Below, piece by piece: positions 16,246-25,278 of a stretch of DNA of 64,000 bases; the first letter of the stretch is position 1, and each line of letters begins with the position of its first letter. The position numbers and the translations under genes are program-made. The DNA comes from Rhizobium lentis (GTDB lineage Bacteria; Pseudomonadota; Alphaproteobacteria; Rhizobiales; Rhizobiaceae). The stretch covers positions 124,001 through 188,000 of the forward strand of contig NZ_JACHBD010000006.1 in assembly GCF_014200175.1 (NCBI RefSeq), given 5' to 3'. The notes under the pieces are model-generated. The model did not search any database. It was not told where the DNA came from and saw nothing but the letters and a program-made list of their open reading frames with translations.

Positions 16246-17250
16246 GTGACATTTTCACTCAACGACATAGCCGCCCGCGCCGGCGTTTCAGTCAAGACCG
16301 CCTCGGGCGCTTTGCATGGCGGGTCGGCACGCATGTCGGAGGAAACCCGGCAGCGGATCAAGGAAATCGCCCAGGAACTCGGCTATGTCACCAACTTCGC
16401 CGCCCGCAGCATGCGGCAAGGCTGGATGCCGCTCGTCGGCCTTGTCGCCGATGATCTGATCACCTCGCCTTTCGCGACGGAGATCATCCGGGGGCTCGAC
16501 GGCGCCGCGCGCGCCGCCGACATGGCCGTCTTCGCCATGACCCTCGGCGGGCACGGGAGCATCGCATCGATCCTCGACGAGATGCGGCGCTTTCGCCCGC
16601 GGGCTATCGCCTATGCCGCCATGTATCACAAGAGCGTCGACCTGCCGCCCGAATTTGCCGATGCGGTCGGCGTCATGATCAATTGCCGCGATGCCAACGA
16701 CCGCGTCAACTCGCTGGTGCCTGATGAAACGGGGGCGGCGCTCGAGATTACCAAATATCTCATCGATGCCGGCCGGCGCAACATCGCCTTCATCAATCTG
16801 CCCGGCCTGCTCGCCGGCGAACTTCGCGAACTCGGCTTCCGGCAGGCGCTCGATCAGGCCGGCATCGACGGAGCCGGCGCCATCGTCCTGCCCGCCGTCA
16901 GCAAGGCGATCTACAGCGATCGGGCGCACAGCATCGTGGGCGCGCATGTGCATGCGCTGATGAACGCCTCCCAGCGCCCCGATGCCATCCTGTGCGGCAA
17001 TGACCGCGTGGCCATGGAAGTCTATGCCGCGCTGCGCCGGACAGGCGCGTCCATTCCCGACGACGTTGCCGTTGCGAGTTTCGACAACCAGGTCGAGATC
17101 GCCTCGCGTCTCGACCCGCCGCTGACCACGATGGCGCTTCCGCATCGCGCCATGGGCCGCCGGGCCGCGCAAATCCTGCTTGCCGAAGACCGGGCTCCGG
17201 TCGGAGTGCAGAAACTGCCGTTCCAGCTGGTGGAGCGGGCATCCGTATGA
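16246..17250 (+). CDS. LacI-family transcriptional repressor
   Basis: 334 residues from a GTG at 16246. The LacI helix-turn-helix opens the protein (FSLNDIAARAGVSVKTASGAL, residues ~2-22) with a hinge near residue 50, followed by a periplasmic-binding-fold effector domain (LVAGV-type strands; CGNDRVAMEVYAALR; DDVAVASFDN). It heads a plus-strand operon of ABC importer genes and a GH32 fructosidase, so its inducer is probably a fructose-containing sugar (inference). A strong operator-like palindrome lies just upstream. Confidence 0.93.
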   Translation: MTFSLNDIAARAGVSVKTASGALHGGSARMSEETRQRIKEIAQELGYVTNFAARSMRQGWMPLVGLVADDLITSPFATEIIRGLDGAARAADMAVFAMTLGGHGSIASILDEMRRFRPRAIAYAAMYHKSVDLPPEFADAVGVMINCRDANDRVNSLVPDETGAALEITKYLIDAGRRNIAFINLPGLLAGELRELGFRQALDQAGIDGAGAIVLPAVSKAIYSDRAHSIVGAHVHALMNASQRPDAILCGNDRVAMEVYAALRRTGASIPDDVAVASFDNQVEIASRLDPPLTTMALPHRAMGRRAAQILLAEDRAPVGVQKLPFQLVERASV

Positions 17251-17272
17251 ATTGAAATAGGCCCATTCAATT
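17250..17272. promoter_or_regulatory. Inverted repeat overlapping the binding-protein leader
   Basis: AATTGAA and TTCAATT, 7-bp perfect arms around ATAGGCCCA, run from the regulator's stop codon to just before the GGAGGA ribosome site of the next gene. It could be a second operator or a translational hairpin. Confidence 0.45.
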
Positions 17273-17286
17273 GAGGAGGAATTCTA

Positions 17287-18579
17287 ATGGGTAAACGTTT
17301 ACTTTGGTCGCTGGTCCTGTCCTCGGCACTATCAGCCGTAGGGGCGCAGGCAGCCGAAAAAACCGCAATCCAGGTCATGCATCAGGGCGACCCCGGTTTT
17401 GTCGCCGCCTACGGCAAGGTCGCCGAACGGTTTGAGGCCGCCAATCCCGATGTCGACGTGCAGTTCATCTACGCGCCGCACGACGCCTATAACGAGAAAT
17501 TCAGCGCCGCCGTCATGGCCCAGCAGCTACCCGACGTCATGGAGCTCGATGCGCCGTTCCTCGCCAATTACGTCTGGTCGGGCTATCTTCAGCCAATCAA
17601 GCCGCTGATCGACAAGGATGTTCTCGACGACATGACGGAGTCCAACATCGCCCAGGGCACATATCCGATCGACAAGGACCTCTACGCGATCGGCCTGACC
17701 GACTCCTCGGTTGTTCTTTACGGCAACAAGAAATACCTCGAAGCGATCGGCGCCCGCATCCCGAAATCCGTCGACGATGCCTGGACCCGGGAAGAGTTCG
17801 AAACCTACCTCGAAAAGCTTTCCAAGCTCGATGGGGTCAAGTGGCCGATCGACACCTTCCGCGGCTACGGCATCAAGACCGAATGGATTACCTATGCCTA
17901 TGGCCCGATCCTGCAATCGGCCGGCTGCGACCTCATCGACCGCAAGGCTTGGAAAGCCGAAGGCACGCTCGACAGCGACGCCTGCGTCGATGCGCTGGCG
18001 ATGATGCAGAAATGGGTCAAGAACGGCTGGGTCGTGCCGCAATCGGCCGGAACCAACCAGTTCTTCGCCGAAGGCAATCCGGCAGCGCTGGCGCTCGGCG
18101 GACACTGGGTCTATGCGGAAGCCGCCGCGACCATGAAGGACAACATCGTCGTGCTGCCGCTTCCGAAGTTCGGCGCCAAGGGCGCGAGCCCCGACGGCAC
18201 CTGGATCTGGGCTATCACCAAGACGTCGGCGCATCCCGAGATCGCGGGCAAGTTCATCAGCTTCCTGCTGAAGGACAAGGAATACAGGACCTATGTCGCC
18301 AGCCAGTCGGGCTATCCCGGCCTGAAGAGCTTCGCCGCCGAATCCCCACTCTATGCAGCCGGTGGCCCGATGGCGATCGCCTTCGAACAGGCGTCGAAGA
18401 CGGCCGTCGCCCGTCCGCCGCATCCAGCCTATCCGACCATCACCTCCGCCTTCATGCAGGCGGTCGACGAGGTATTCAACGGCGGCGATCCGAAGGAGGC
18501 GCTGACATCGGCCGCCAAGAAGATCGATCAGGATATCGAGGACAACGACGGCTACCCGCCATTCGGCGACGAGCAATAG
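17287..18579 (+). CDS. ABC sugar transporter, periplasmic binding protein (family 1)
   Basis: 430 residues with a signal peptide (LLWSLVLSSALSAVGAQAAE). The mature protein has the layout of extracellular solute-binding family 1: IQVMHQGDPGF at the start, then AERFEAANPDVDVQFIYAPH, and a late segment, TSAHPEIAGKFISFLLKDKEY. It captures an oligosaccharide or sugar in the periplasm for the two permeases that follow. GGAGGA precedes the ATG. A palindrome GTAAACGTTTAC covers codons 2-6. The operon also encodes a GH32 enzyme, pointing to fructosides such as sucrose-, inulin- or levan-derived sugars. Confidence 0.93.
   Translation: MGKRLLWSLVLSSALSAVGAQAAEKTAIQVMHQGDPGFVAAYGKVAERFEAANPDVDVQFIYAPHDAYNEKFSAAVMAQQLPDVMELDAPFLANYVWSGYLQPIKPLIDKDVLDDMTESNIAQGTYPIDKDLYAIGLTDSSVVLYGNKKYLEAIGARIPKSVDDAWTREEFETYLEKLSKLDGVKWPIDTFRGYGIKTEWITYAYGPILQSAGCDLIDRKAWKAEGTLDSDACVDALAMMQKWVKNGWVVPQSAGTNQFFAEGNPAALALGGHWVYAEAAATMKDNIVVLPLPKFGAKGASPDGTWIWAITKTSAHPEIAGKFISFLLKDKEYRTYVASQSGYPGLKSFAAESPLYAAGGPMAIAFEQASKTAVARPPHPAYPTITSAFMQAVDEVFNGGDPKEALTSAAKKIDQDIEDNDGYPPFGDEQ
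17291..17302. promoter_or_regulatory. CG-centred 12-bp palindrome inside the binding-protein gene start
   Basis: GTAAACGTTTAC resembles LacI-family half-sites (TAAACGTTTA). It lies within the first codons, so it could be an intragenic operator or chance. Confidence 0.35.
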
Positions 18580-18608
18580 GCGTCATCGCCGTCGTCAGGT
18601 CGCGGTGC

Positions 18609-18633
18609 GGCGATGTCTCGAGCAGACATCGCC
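18609..18633 (+). other. Hairpin between binding protein and permease genes
   Basis: GGCGATGTCT and AGACATCGCC form a perfect 10-bp stem with a CGAGC loop and no T run. It probably protects the upstream mRNA so that more binding protein than permease is made. Confidence 0.7.
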
Positions 18634-18672
18634 GGGCCGGACCGGCAGCCAAGTTGAGAAAGGAGGAGCTAT

Positions 18673-19611
18673 ATGGCCCTGCAGCAATCGACATCTTCGA
18701 CGTTCGTTCGAAAAGCCTCGGCACGCCGCCACGACAAGGGACGGCTGATGCAGGAAGCCGCCATGCTGGCGCCGGCCGTCATCCTGTTGACCCTCTTTCT
18801 GATCGTGCCGTTCCTCCTGTCCTTCTGGACGGCGATGACCAACCAGCCTCTGGTGCCGCGGCCGACGCCGGTCCGCTTTGTCTGGTTCAACAATTTCATC
18901 CGTATCTTCCAGGACGAGCTGTTCTGGACAGCGCTTTGGAACGTCTCGCGCTTCACCTTCTGGATCATTCCGGCGCAGTGCGGCCTCGCTTTCGCGACGG
19001 CGCTGCTGCTGCATCAGAAGCTGCCGTTCCGCAATCTGCTGCGCGGCATGTTTTTCCTGCCGGCGATCACCTCGATGGTCGTGGTCTGCGTCATCTGGGG
19101 CACCTTGTTCCAGTATCCTACCGGGCCGTTCAACCAGATCCTCGGCTTCCTCTCAGGCGGGGCGATCCAGCCGATCGATTGGCTTGGCGATCCGCAATGG
19201 GCGATGTTCTCGCTGGTGCTGCTCTCGGCCTGGCAGGCCTATGGTTTCCAGATGATCGTCTACCTCGCCGGCCTTCAGGGCATTCCCGACGAGTTGTACG
19301 ATGCCGCCAAGATCGACGGCGCCAACGCTTTCCGCCGCTTCTGGCATGTGACCATGCCCGGCCTGCGGCCGACCCATGTCTTCGTGCTGGTGATCACTAC
19401 CATCCAGGCCTTCAAGCTCTATACCCAGGTCGCCATCCTCACGCAGGGCGGACCAAAGAGCAGCACCGAAACTGTCGTGCATTACATGGTCCGCGCCGGC
19501 TTCGAAGAGCAAAAGATGGGCTATGCCTCCGCCGTCTCGGTCATCCTGTTTGTCATCGTTCTCGTCATCGCGCTGGTCCAGCGCCAACTCCTGAGGCGCT
19601 TCGATGTCTGA
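18673..19611 (+). CDS. ABC sugar transporter permease (MalF type)
   Basis: 312 residues, six predicted membrane helices, the first at AAMLAPAVILLTLFLIVPFL. The EAA-type cytoplasmic loop, which docks the ATPase, reads ELYDAAKIDGANAFRRFWHV. AGGAGG lies just before the ATG. Its end overlaps the next permease by 8 bp, so the two are translationally coupled. No ATPase gene exists in this operon; a shared MsmK/UgpC-type ATPase elsewhere must energise it. Confidence 0.92.
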   Translation: MALQQSTSSTFVRKASARRHDKGRLMQEAAMLAPAVILLTLFLIVPFLLSFWTAMTNQPLVPRPTPVRFVWFNNFIRIFQDELFWTALWNVSRFTFWIIPAQCGLAFATALLLHQKLPFRNLLRGMFFLPAITSMVVVCVIWGTLFQYPTGPFNQILGFLSGGAIQPIDWLGDPQWAMFSLVLLSAWQAYGFQMIVYLAGLQGIPDELYDAAKIDGANAFRRFWHVTMPGLRPTHVFVLVITTIQAFKLYTQVAILTQGGPKSSTETVVHYMVRAGFEEQKMGYASAVSVILFVIVLVIALVQRQLLRRFDV

Positions 19612-20497
19612 TATCGCTCTCTCGATTCCACAGGCCCGCACCGCGCGCCCTCGTTCCGCCGCCAGCGTTCTCCGCGCCATCCAAACTGTCAGCATTTTCA
19701 TCATCGCATTGGTGATCGTCTCTCCATTGCTGCTTCTGGTCGTCGCCAGCCTCAAGGACGACCGGTTCCAGATACTGGCCGACATGGGCAGCTTCCGGGC
19801 CTTCTGGGTGTCGAACCCGACGCTCTCGAATTATGCCGAAGTCGGCCACCTCTCGGGCGAACTCGCCTTCGGGCGCTATCTCATCAACTCGCTGATCATT
19901 CTCGTCACCACGGTTTGCTCCGGCCTGATCGTGAATTCGATGGCCGGCTTCGTTCTCGCCTGGGGATCGCTCAGGGGCCGCGCCGTCATTCTGTCCATCG
20001 TGATCGCGCTCTATGTGATCCCGCAGGAAAGCATCATCATGCCGCTGGTGATCATGGTCTCAAGGGCGGGTATGTCTGATACCTTCGCGGTGCAGATCGT
20101 GCCCTGGGTCGCCAGTCCGCTTTACATCTTCCTGTTCTACCAGTTCTTCGCGCAGCTGCCGAAAGAGTTGCTTGAGGCAGCCGAGATCGACGGCGCCTCG
20201 TTTTTCCGGGCCTATCGCTCGATCTTCCTGCCGCTCAGCCTACCCGCGCTCGCAACCGTGTCGATCCTCATGGGCATCGAGACCTGGAATCAGTATCTCT
20301 GGCCGATCCTGGTGACGCAGACCGACTATGCGCGGCCGATCGCGGTGGCCATCGCGACCTTCTTCGGACAGGACAGCATCTACTGGGATCGAGCAATGGC
20401 CGCCTCCGTTTTGATGATGATCCCGATCCTGGGGCTCTACCTCGCATTCCAGCGCTGGTTCGTGAGCTCCTTTATCGGCTCTGCGGTGAAAGGTTGA
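19604..20497 (+). CDS. ABC sugar transporter permease (MalG type)
   Basis: 297 residues with six predicted membrane helices. The EAA loop is ELLEAAEIDGASFFRAYRSI, followed by LPLSLPALATVSI, as in MalG homologues. It forms the translocation channel with the preceding permease and starts inside that gene. The GH32 gene follows after 4 bp. Confidence 0.92.
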   Translation: MSDIALSIPQARTARPRSAASVLRAIQTVSIFIIALVIVSPLLLLVVASLKDDRFQILADMGSFRAFWVSNPTLSNYAEVGHLSGELAFGRYLINSLIILVTTVCSGLIVNSMAGFVLAWGSLRGRAVILSIVIALYVIPQESIIMPLVIMVSRAGMSDTFAVQIVPWVASPLYIFLFYQFFAQLPKELLEAAEIDGASFFRAYRSIFLPLSLPALATVSILMGIETWNQYLWPILVTQTDYARPIAVAIATFFGQDSIYWDRAMAASVLMMIPILGLYLAFQRWFVSSFIGSAVKG

Positions 20498-20501
20498 ATC
20501 G

Positions 20502-22220
20502 ATGACAAGCCAAGCGAGCTCGCCCTCGGATGAAGCGGGGCTGGAGACGATCCGCGCCGTCCTGCCCGCGAGGTCCACGGTCCATGCCTGGATCAGGGCG
20601 TCGCACGGCGGCACCCCGGGAAGGCTGACGGCACATGTCGACGGAGACGCCGCCGGCGCTGTCGAAACGTCAAATTCTGATGAGTTCGAGTTTCGGCCGA
20701 TGACGCTGGAAAGAGGCGGAGAGACCGCCTTCTCCTACGATCCGGCGACAACCGAGATATCGGTCCTTTATGCTTTCCTTGAGCCCCGCGTTCTCGAAGA
20801 AGGCGTCCGGCTGCTGCATGTCCGCCCTGCCAATGCCGCCCCAGAAGTCCCGGGCGGTTATCATTTCCGCCCACCTTTCGGCTGGATGAACGATCCCAAT
20901 GGGTTTGGAAGGTTCGGCGGCAAGCCGCACCTCTTCTACCAGCACTATCCCCATAGCCTGCGGTGGAACAACATGCATTGGGGCCATGCGGTCTCGGAGG
21001 ACTATCTTCGTTGGACGCATCTCCCGATTTTTCTTTTCCCTTCGGATGAACTTGCCGCCCGGGCCAACGGGCGGGGCGGGGCGTTTTCCGGCTCCGCGAT
21101 CGTTCTTCCCGGCGCTGAAGCCGGCCTTCGCATTTTCTTCACCGAGCACGTGAAGGATCGAGAACCGGAGGAACAGGTACAGTTCACCGCCATCAGCCGC
21201 GATCTTGTCACTGTCGAGGCGGCAGATCTGATCCTGCCCACGCGTCCCGCCGGGCTCGGGCTGACGACCGATTTCCGCGACCCTTACGTCTTCCCAGGGC
21301 CCGACGGCAAATGGAAGATGCTGCTCGGCACGCGAGACCGCGAGGGCGGCGTCATCCTGCTCTACGAAACCGACGATCCGGCAGCGGCGGCGGGATGGAC
21401 CTTCCTTGGCACGCTTCACCGCGAAAACCGCTTCGGGATGACAGCGGCGGAATGCCCCTGCATGCTGCCCCTCGACGGCCCCGCGAACGACCCGACGACG
21501 CGCTGGGCCCTGATCTTCGGTCTGCTGACCAGCCGCGACCCGGCAACCGGCCGGCGCAACATGACGCTAGCAACCATCGGCCGTTTCGATGGCCGCAGCT
21601 TCTCCGTAGAATTCGAGCAGGAGCTGGATTTCGGCACCGACGCCTACGCGTTCCAGGCCTTCGTCGACGCGGGCGGTCCGGTCGGCATTGCCTGGCTTGC
21701 GAACTGGACGGATATATCGAGAGAGATCGACATGCCGACGGCGATGACCCTGCCGCGCCGGCTCGCATTGCAGAACGGTGCGCTGATCACGCCGCCGGTA
21801 TCGGGTGTCGAAAGCCTGCGTCAGCGCCAGTTGGATGCCAAAGATTTTCTCGACGGCCGGACCGTCGATCTCGCCAGCGGCTCCGTCGAAATCCTGCTCA
21901 ACCTCAGGCAGGCCGGCAATGCTTTCCGCCTCGATCTCGAACATCCCGAGGCGACGGTCACGGTTCAGCTGAACGACGACGGGCTGAGCATTCCCTTCTC
22001 GGTGGCGAATGCCAAAGCATCGCCCCGCTATATCGCCGCCGGCGCACGCCCGTCGACCATCCGGATCTTTCTCGATGTAGGCTCGATCGAGATCTTCGCC
22101 GACGATGGCCGCTGGACGGGCACCAAGCGGCTGCCCGGTTTCAAGGGGGTGAGTGCGGTGCGTTTGACCGCACCCGAGGGAAATATAATCGCCGCCGAAA
22201 TCTGGCAGCTCGGTCTTTGA
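20502..22220 (+). CDS. Glycoside hydrolase family 32 beta-fructosidase, cytoplasmic
   Basis: 572 residues without a signal peptide. GH32 motifs are complete: WMNDPNG with the nucleophile Asp (~131), FRDP (~258-261), and AAECPCML with the acid/base Glu (~317). A C-terminal beta-sandwich follows (SIEIFADDGRWTG). An N-terminal extension of ~120 residues before the catalytic domain (beta-sandwich-like) is longer than in typical invertases. It cleaves beta-fructosyl bonds of imported oligosaccharides after ABC uptake. The 4-bp spacing shows co-transcription with the importer. Confidence 0.93.
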   Translation: MTSQASSPSDEAGLETIRAVLPARSTVHAWIRASHGGTPGRLTAHVDGDAAGAVETSNSDEFEFRPMTLERGGETAFSYDPATTEISVLYAFLEPRVLEEGVRLLHVRPANAAPEVPGGYHFRPPFGWMNDPNGFGRFGGKPHLFYQHYPHSLRWNNMHWGHAVSEDYLRWTHLPIFLFPSDELAARANGRGGAFSGSAIVLPGAEAGLRIFFTEHVKDREPEEQVQFTAISRDLVTVEAADLILPTRPAGLGLTTDFRDPYVFPGPDGKWKMLLGTRDREGGVILLYETDDPAAAAGWTFLGTLHRENRFGMTAAECPCMLPLDGPANDPTTRWALIFGLLTSRDPATGRRNMTLATIGRFDGRSFSVEFEQELDFGTDAYAFQAFVDAGGPVGIAWLANWTDISREIDMPTAMTLPRRLALQNGALITPPVSGVESLRQRQLDAKDFLDGRTVDLASGSVEILLNLRQAGNAFRLDLEHPEATVTVQLNDDGLSIPFSVANAKASPRYIAAGARPSTIRIFLDVGSIEIFADDGRWTGTKRLPGFKGVSAVRLTAPEGNIIAAEIWQLGL

Positions 22221-22239
22221 TCTGGAGGATGATACGAGC

Positions 22240-22734
22240 ATGCCGGGCAAGAGCACGATGTTGCGCTGTATCAACGGCCTGGAAGCGATCCAGAACGGCT
22301 CGCTCCTCGTCGACGGCATCACCGTAAACGACCCGAAGACGGATCTCAGGAAACTTGGCCAGCAGGTCGGCATGGTTCAGAGCTACAATCTGTTCCGCAC
22401 CTGACGGTGGGGGCAAAGCATTACGCTGGCGCCGTGCCTCGTGCAGAGCCTTCCCAAAGATGAGCTGCGCGCCCTCGCCGAGGACGCGTTGCGGCGGGTC
22501 GGCCTCGAAGGCAAGCTCGATCATTTGCCACGCCAGCTTTCCGGCGGACAGCAGCAGCGCGTGGCGATCGCGAGATCGCTGGCGATGAAGCCCAAGGTGA
22601 TGCTGTTCGACGAGGTTGCGTCGGCGCTCGATCCCGAATTGACCGGCGAGGTCCTGAAAGTTCTCTGTTCCCGTTTGCACGATTATGAAATGCTCTCCAT
22701 CCGCAAGAGACGGCCGCGGGGAGGTCTTGACTGA
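22240..22734 (+). pseudogene. Truncated polar amino-acid ABC ATPase relic
   Basis: Reads PGKSTMLRCINGLEAIQNG (Walker A remnant), QVGMVQSYNLF, an in-frame stop near 22402, then [22 protein letters not shown] (ABC signature) and [15 protein letters not shown] (Walker B). The N-terminal part before Walker A and the C-terminus after the D-loop are missing. The stop is explained by a one-base loss and a one-base gain around FPHLTVGQ. It belongs to the GlnQ/HisP class, not to the sugar importer upstream, so it cannot supply that system's missing ATPase. Confidence 0.8.
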
Positions 22735-22833
22735 TCGACGAAAAAGCGGTCCGGCGAAAACACCGGTTTGTCCGATATCGTACGGCAACGAAAAGGACGG
22801 CAGGAACTTTCCCTCTCATTCCAGGAGAGAAAA

Positions 22834-23361
22834 ATGACTTCCTCGTCTTCCGTACGTCCTGCGTCGCATTGCAAAGAAAAGTCCGCAATCGAGCTTGAGA
22901 TCGTCGAATTGACGCCGGCCTTGCGGGCCTTTGCCCGCAGATTTTTGCGCAGTGAAGATGACATTGACGATCTCGTCCAGGAAACCTTGCTGAAGGCGCT
23001 GAATTCGGTGCATCTCTATCAGCCCGGCACGTCGCTCAAATCCTGGCTTTTCACCATCCTTCGAAATACGTTCTGCACCAACTACCGCCGGCGGAAACGC
23101 GAACCGGCAGGGATGGATGCGGCGATCGAGCAGGTGGCGATCGCACCGACCCAGGAGTGGACGCTGCGGGAACACGAGTTGAAACGGGCGATGACGCGTC
23201 TATCCGAGGACAGGCGCCGCGCGCTGACATTGGTGGCTGCCGGAACGAGTTACGAGGACGCCGCCAGGATGTGCGGATGCCGGATCGGCACCTTGAAAAG
23301 CCGCGTCAGCCGTGCCCGCGAGTCCCTGCTGCAGATGCTCGGAAACCATCTCGCCGACTGA
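22834..23361 (+). CDS. RNA polymerase ECF sigma factor
   Basis: 175 residues from the ATG at 22834, which has AGGAGA upstream. Region 2 shows LRAFARRFLRSEDDIDDLVQ and ETLLKAL with LKSWLFTILRNTFCTNYRRR; region 4 shows LSEDRRRALTLVAAGTSYED and IGTLKSRVSRARE. No anti-sigma gene is adjacent: the P450 gene lies 142 bp downstream. It resembles the PhyR-free ECF group common in rhizobia. The target set is unknown. Confidence 0.9.
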   Translation: MTSSSSVRPASHCKEKSAIELEIVELTPALRAFARRFLRSEDDIDDLVQETLLKALNSVHLYQPGTSLKSWLFTILRNTFCTNYRRRKREPAGMDAAIEQVAIAPTQEWTLREHELKRAMTRLSEDRRRALTLVAAGTSYEDAARMCGCRIGTLKSRVSRARESLLQMLGNHLAD

Positions 23362-23503
23362 GCGCCCAGTCGGTCCATCGGCAGGCCGGGCAGGAACAAA
23401 TGGCCCTCGTCCTGGTTCCAAATTTACGCCGATAAGATGGCCCTACAGGTACAGGTCAGACCCCTCCGCTACGGAGGGTCGCTGCCGACCGGGTTGGAGT
23501 GTC

Positions 23504-24838
23504 ATGAATGCGCGAAGTCACGCTGTTTTTCCCAGAGTAAACCGTGCCGGATGGACCGATACGCTTCGGGTGATCATGACGATCGTGGCCCCGACGGTTG
23601 CCAGGGGCATCATTATCCGCCGCCGGGCGATCGAGCATCTGGCGGAGCAGCAGGACTGGGATGCAAAAGCCGTGAAACAAATGCAGCGGCTGAAAAGGAA
23701 ATACGGTCCGGCGCCTCTTCTGCTGCCTATTCCATTCCGGCCGCAACTGCTCCTCCTGGATCCGGCTGATGTCTCCACGGTGCTCCAATCTTCGCCCGAA
23801 CCATTTGCCGCTGCAACGGCGGAAAAGCACGCCGCCCTTTCCCACGTCGAACCGAAGAACGTCCTGGTCTCGTCGGCCTCGCGGCGCGCCGAGCTTCGGT
23901 CCGCTCATGAGCAGGCATTGGCAACCGCAGAGCGGCTCCATCCGTATTCCGCCCATTTCAAAGCCGTCGTAGACGCCGAATTCCTCCAGCTTTTGCGCGA
24001 CATCGGATCCAACCGGTCGGCTGAGCTCGATTGGCCAGCTTTTTCGCAGGCCTGGTTTCGGGCCGTCCGGCGACTCGTCCTCGGCGAGCGGGCGCGCAAT
24101 GACATTAAATTGACCGAGACCTTGAACGACCTCCGGGAGCGGGCGAACTGGGCTTTTGCCGCACCGGTCGACCGGGGCAAGCTAGCCCTGTTTCATCAGC
24201 AGGTCAGTCACTATCTCAGCGACCCGGAAAAACACAGTCTCGTCAGCCGGTTTCCGAAAGGCGGTGAGTTCGCTCCGGAAAGCCAAGTGGCTCAGTGGCT
24301 GTTCGCTTTCGACGCGGCCGGAATTGCCGTTATGAGGACGCTGGCGATGCTGGCCTGCCATGTGAGCTATTGGGCCAAAGCCGTGGAAGAGGCCATGAGC
24401 CGGGACCTCGATCGCCCTTTCACCCGCAGTTGCCTGCTCGAGGTCTTGCGACTCTGGCCGACAACGCCCGTCATCCTCAGGCAACTGACCGAGGATATCA
24501 AATCTGGCGGCAGGGTCATCCGGCGTGGCACGGGCGTCATCATCTTCGCACCGTTCTTCCATCGAGACCCCGAGTTCCTCTATGCCAACCGGATGGAACC
24601 GAGCATCTGGGGAGAGAATGATGCGTTGCCGGCCGCCGGGCTCGTACCCTTCAGTGCCGGTCCCGCCATCTGCCCGGCACATAATCTCGTACCGACGGTT
24701 GCGAGCCTTGCCGTCGGCGCATTCTTGTCGGCGGCCGATGTTGTGCTGCTCCAACCCTCGCTCACTGTCGACAATCTGCCCGGAAGTCTCGATCACTTCG
24801 CCATCCGGCTCCGGCTGGCAGCTCGACGCAAGGAGTAG
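23504..24838 (+). CDS. Cytochrome P450
   Basis: 444 residues from the ATG at 23504. The heme ligand motif is FSAGPAIC (Phe ~383, Cys ~390), fitting FxxGxxxC, and the K-helix ExxR is EVLR in LLEVLRLWPTT. No N-terminal membrane anchor is evident; HLAEQQDWDAKAVKQMQ begins the helical domain. It should be a soluble monooxygenase or peroxygenase of unknown substrate. GGAG at 23495 supports the start. No redox partner gene is nearby. The imperfect hairpin GACCCCTCCG/CGGAGGGTC (~23460) sits in the leader. Confidence 0.88.
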   Translation: MNARSHAVFPRVNRAGWTDTLRVIMTIVAPTVARGIIIRRRAIEHLAEQQDWDAKAVKQMQRLKRKYGPAPLLLPIPFRPQLLLLDPADVSTVLQSSPEPFAAATAEKHAALSHVEPKNVLVSSASRRAELRSAHEQALATAERLHPYSAHFKAVVDAEFLQLLRDIGSNRSAELDWPAFSQAWFRAVRRLVLGERARNDIKLTETLNDLRERANWAFAAPVDRGKLALFHQQVSHYLSDPEKHSLVSRFPKGGEFAPESQVAQWLFAFDAAGIAVMRTLAMLACHVSYWAKAVEEAMSRDLDRPFTRSCLLEVLRLWPTTPVILRQLTEDIKSGGRVIRRGTGVIIFAPFFHRDPEFLYANRMEPSIWGENDALPAAGLVPFSAGPAICPAHNLVPTVASLAVGAFLSAADVVLLQPSLTVDNLPGSLDHFAIRLRLAARRKE

Positions 24839-24887
24839 GGTCTGCCTTCGGTGACGCTCGTTCGCGACGAAACTCCGCCCGCCGGCG

Positions 24888-25058
24888 CTACATCCTTTGC
24901 ATTACGCCGTAGACGAGGATCGAGACGTAAAGCAGAAAGGCGATGGCGACCACTGTTGCGAACAGGGCGATGACCAACCACAGGATTTTCAGGCCGTTCC
25001 GCTGCTGGTCAGCATTCAGCCCGTCCACCCGGACAGGGTCGTCTTTCGGCTGTTCCAT
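24888..25058 (-). CDS. Tiny single-pass membrane protein
   Basis: 56 residues: a polar head (MEQPKDDPVRVDGLNADQQR) then one strong hydrophobic helix (LKILWLVIALFATVVAIAFL and LYVSILVYG). Its ATG overlaps the stop codon of the preceding minus-strand gene (TGATG), which implies translational coupling. It ends the sigma-NrsF operon. No family recognised; a role at the membrane, possibly with NrsF, is inferred from position only. Confidence 0.7.
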   Translation of the reverse strand: MEQPKDDPVRVDGLNADQQRNGLKILWLVIALFATVVAIAFLLYVSILVYGVMQRM

Positions 25059-25210
25059 CACGGATTGGCTTCCCTTGAAAATTGTATGCTGTGATCGCTT
25101 CTGCTGCCCGCGTTCCAGGAGAGCGTAGTGCCGAGCACGATCAAAAGCCCGACTAAGACGATGGCTGCGATATAGATCGCGAAAGCGCGACGATCCGAAC
25201 CTTGGTTCAT
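25058..25210 (-). CDS. Tiny single-pass membrane protein
   Basis: 50 residues: SDRRAFAIYIAAIVLVGLLI spans the membrane, followed by a polar tail (SWNAGSRSDHSIQFSREANP), probably periplasmic. GGAGAGGGAG lies directly before the ATG at 25210. It follows the NrsF-like gene by 68 bp and overlaps the next tiny gene. Unknown function. Confidence 0.7.
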   Translation of the reverse strand: MNQGSDRRAFAIYIAAIVLVGLLIVLGTTLSWNAGSRSDHSIQFSREANP

Positions 25211-25278
25211 CTCCCTCTCCTTCGGCTCTCGAACCAGCCGAAGGGCGGAATGTTCCGGAGAACGGGTTGAGAAGGGCT

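Noticed and set aside
17841..19715. A 624-residue plus-strand frame
   Set aside because: It crosses the binding-protein and permease genes in another frame, without start signals or motifs.
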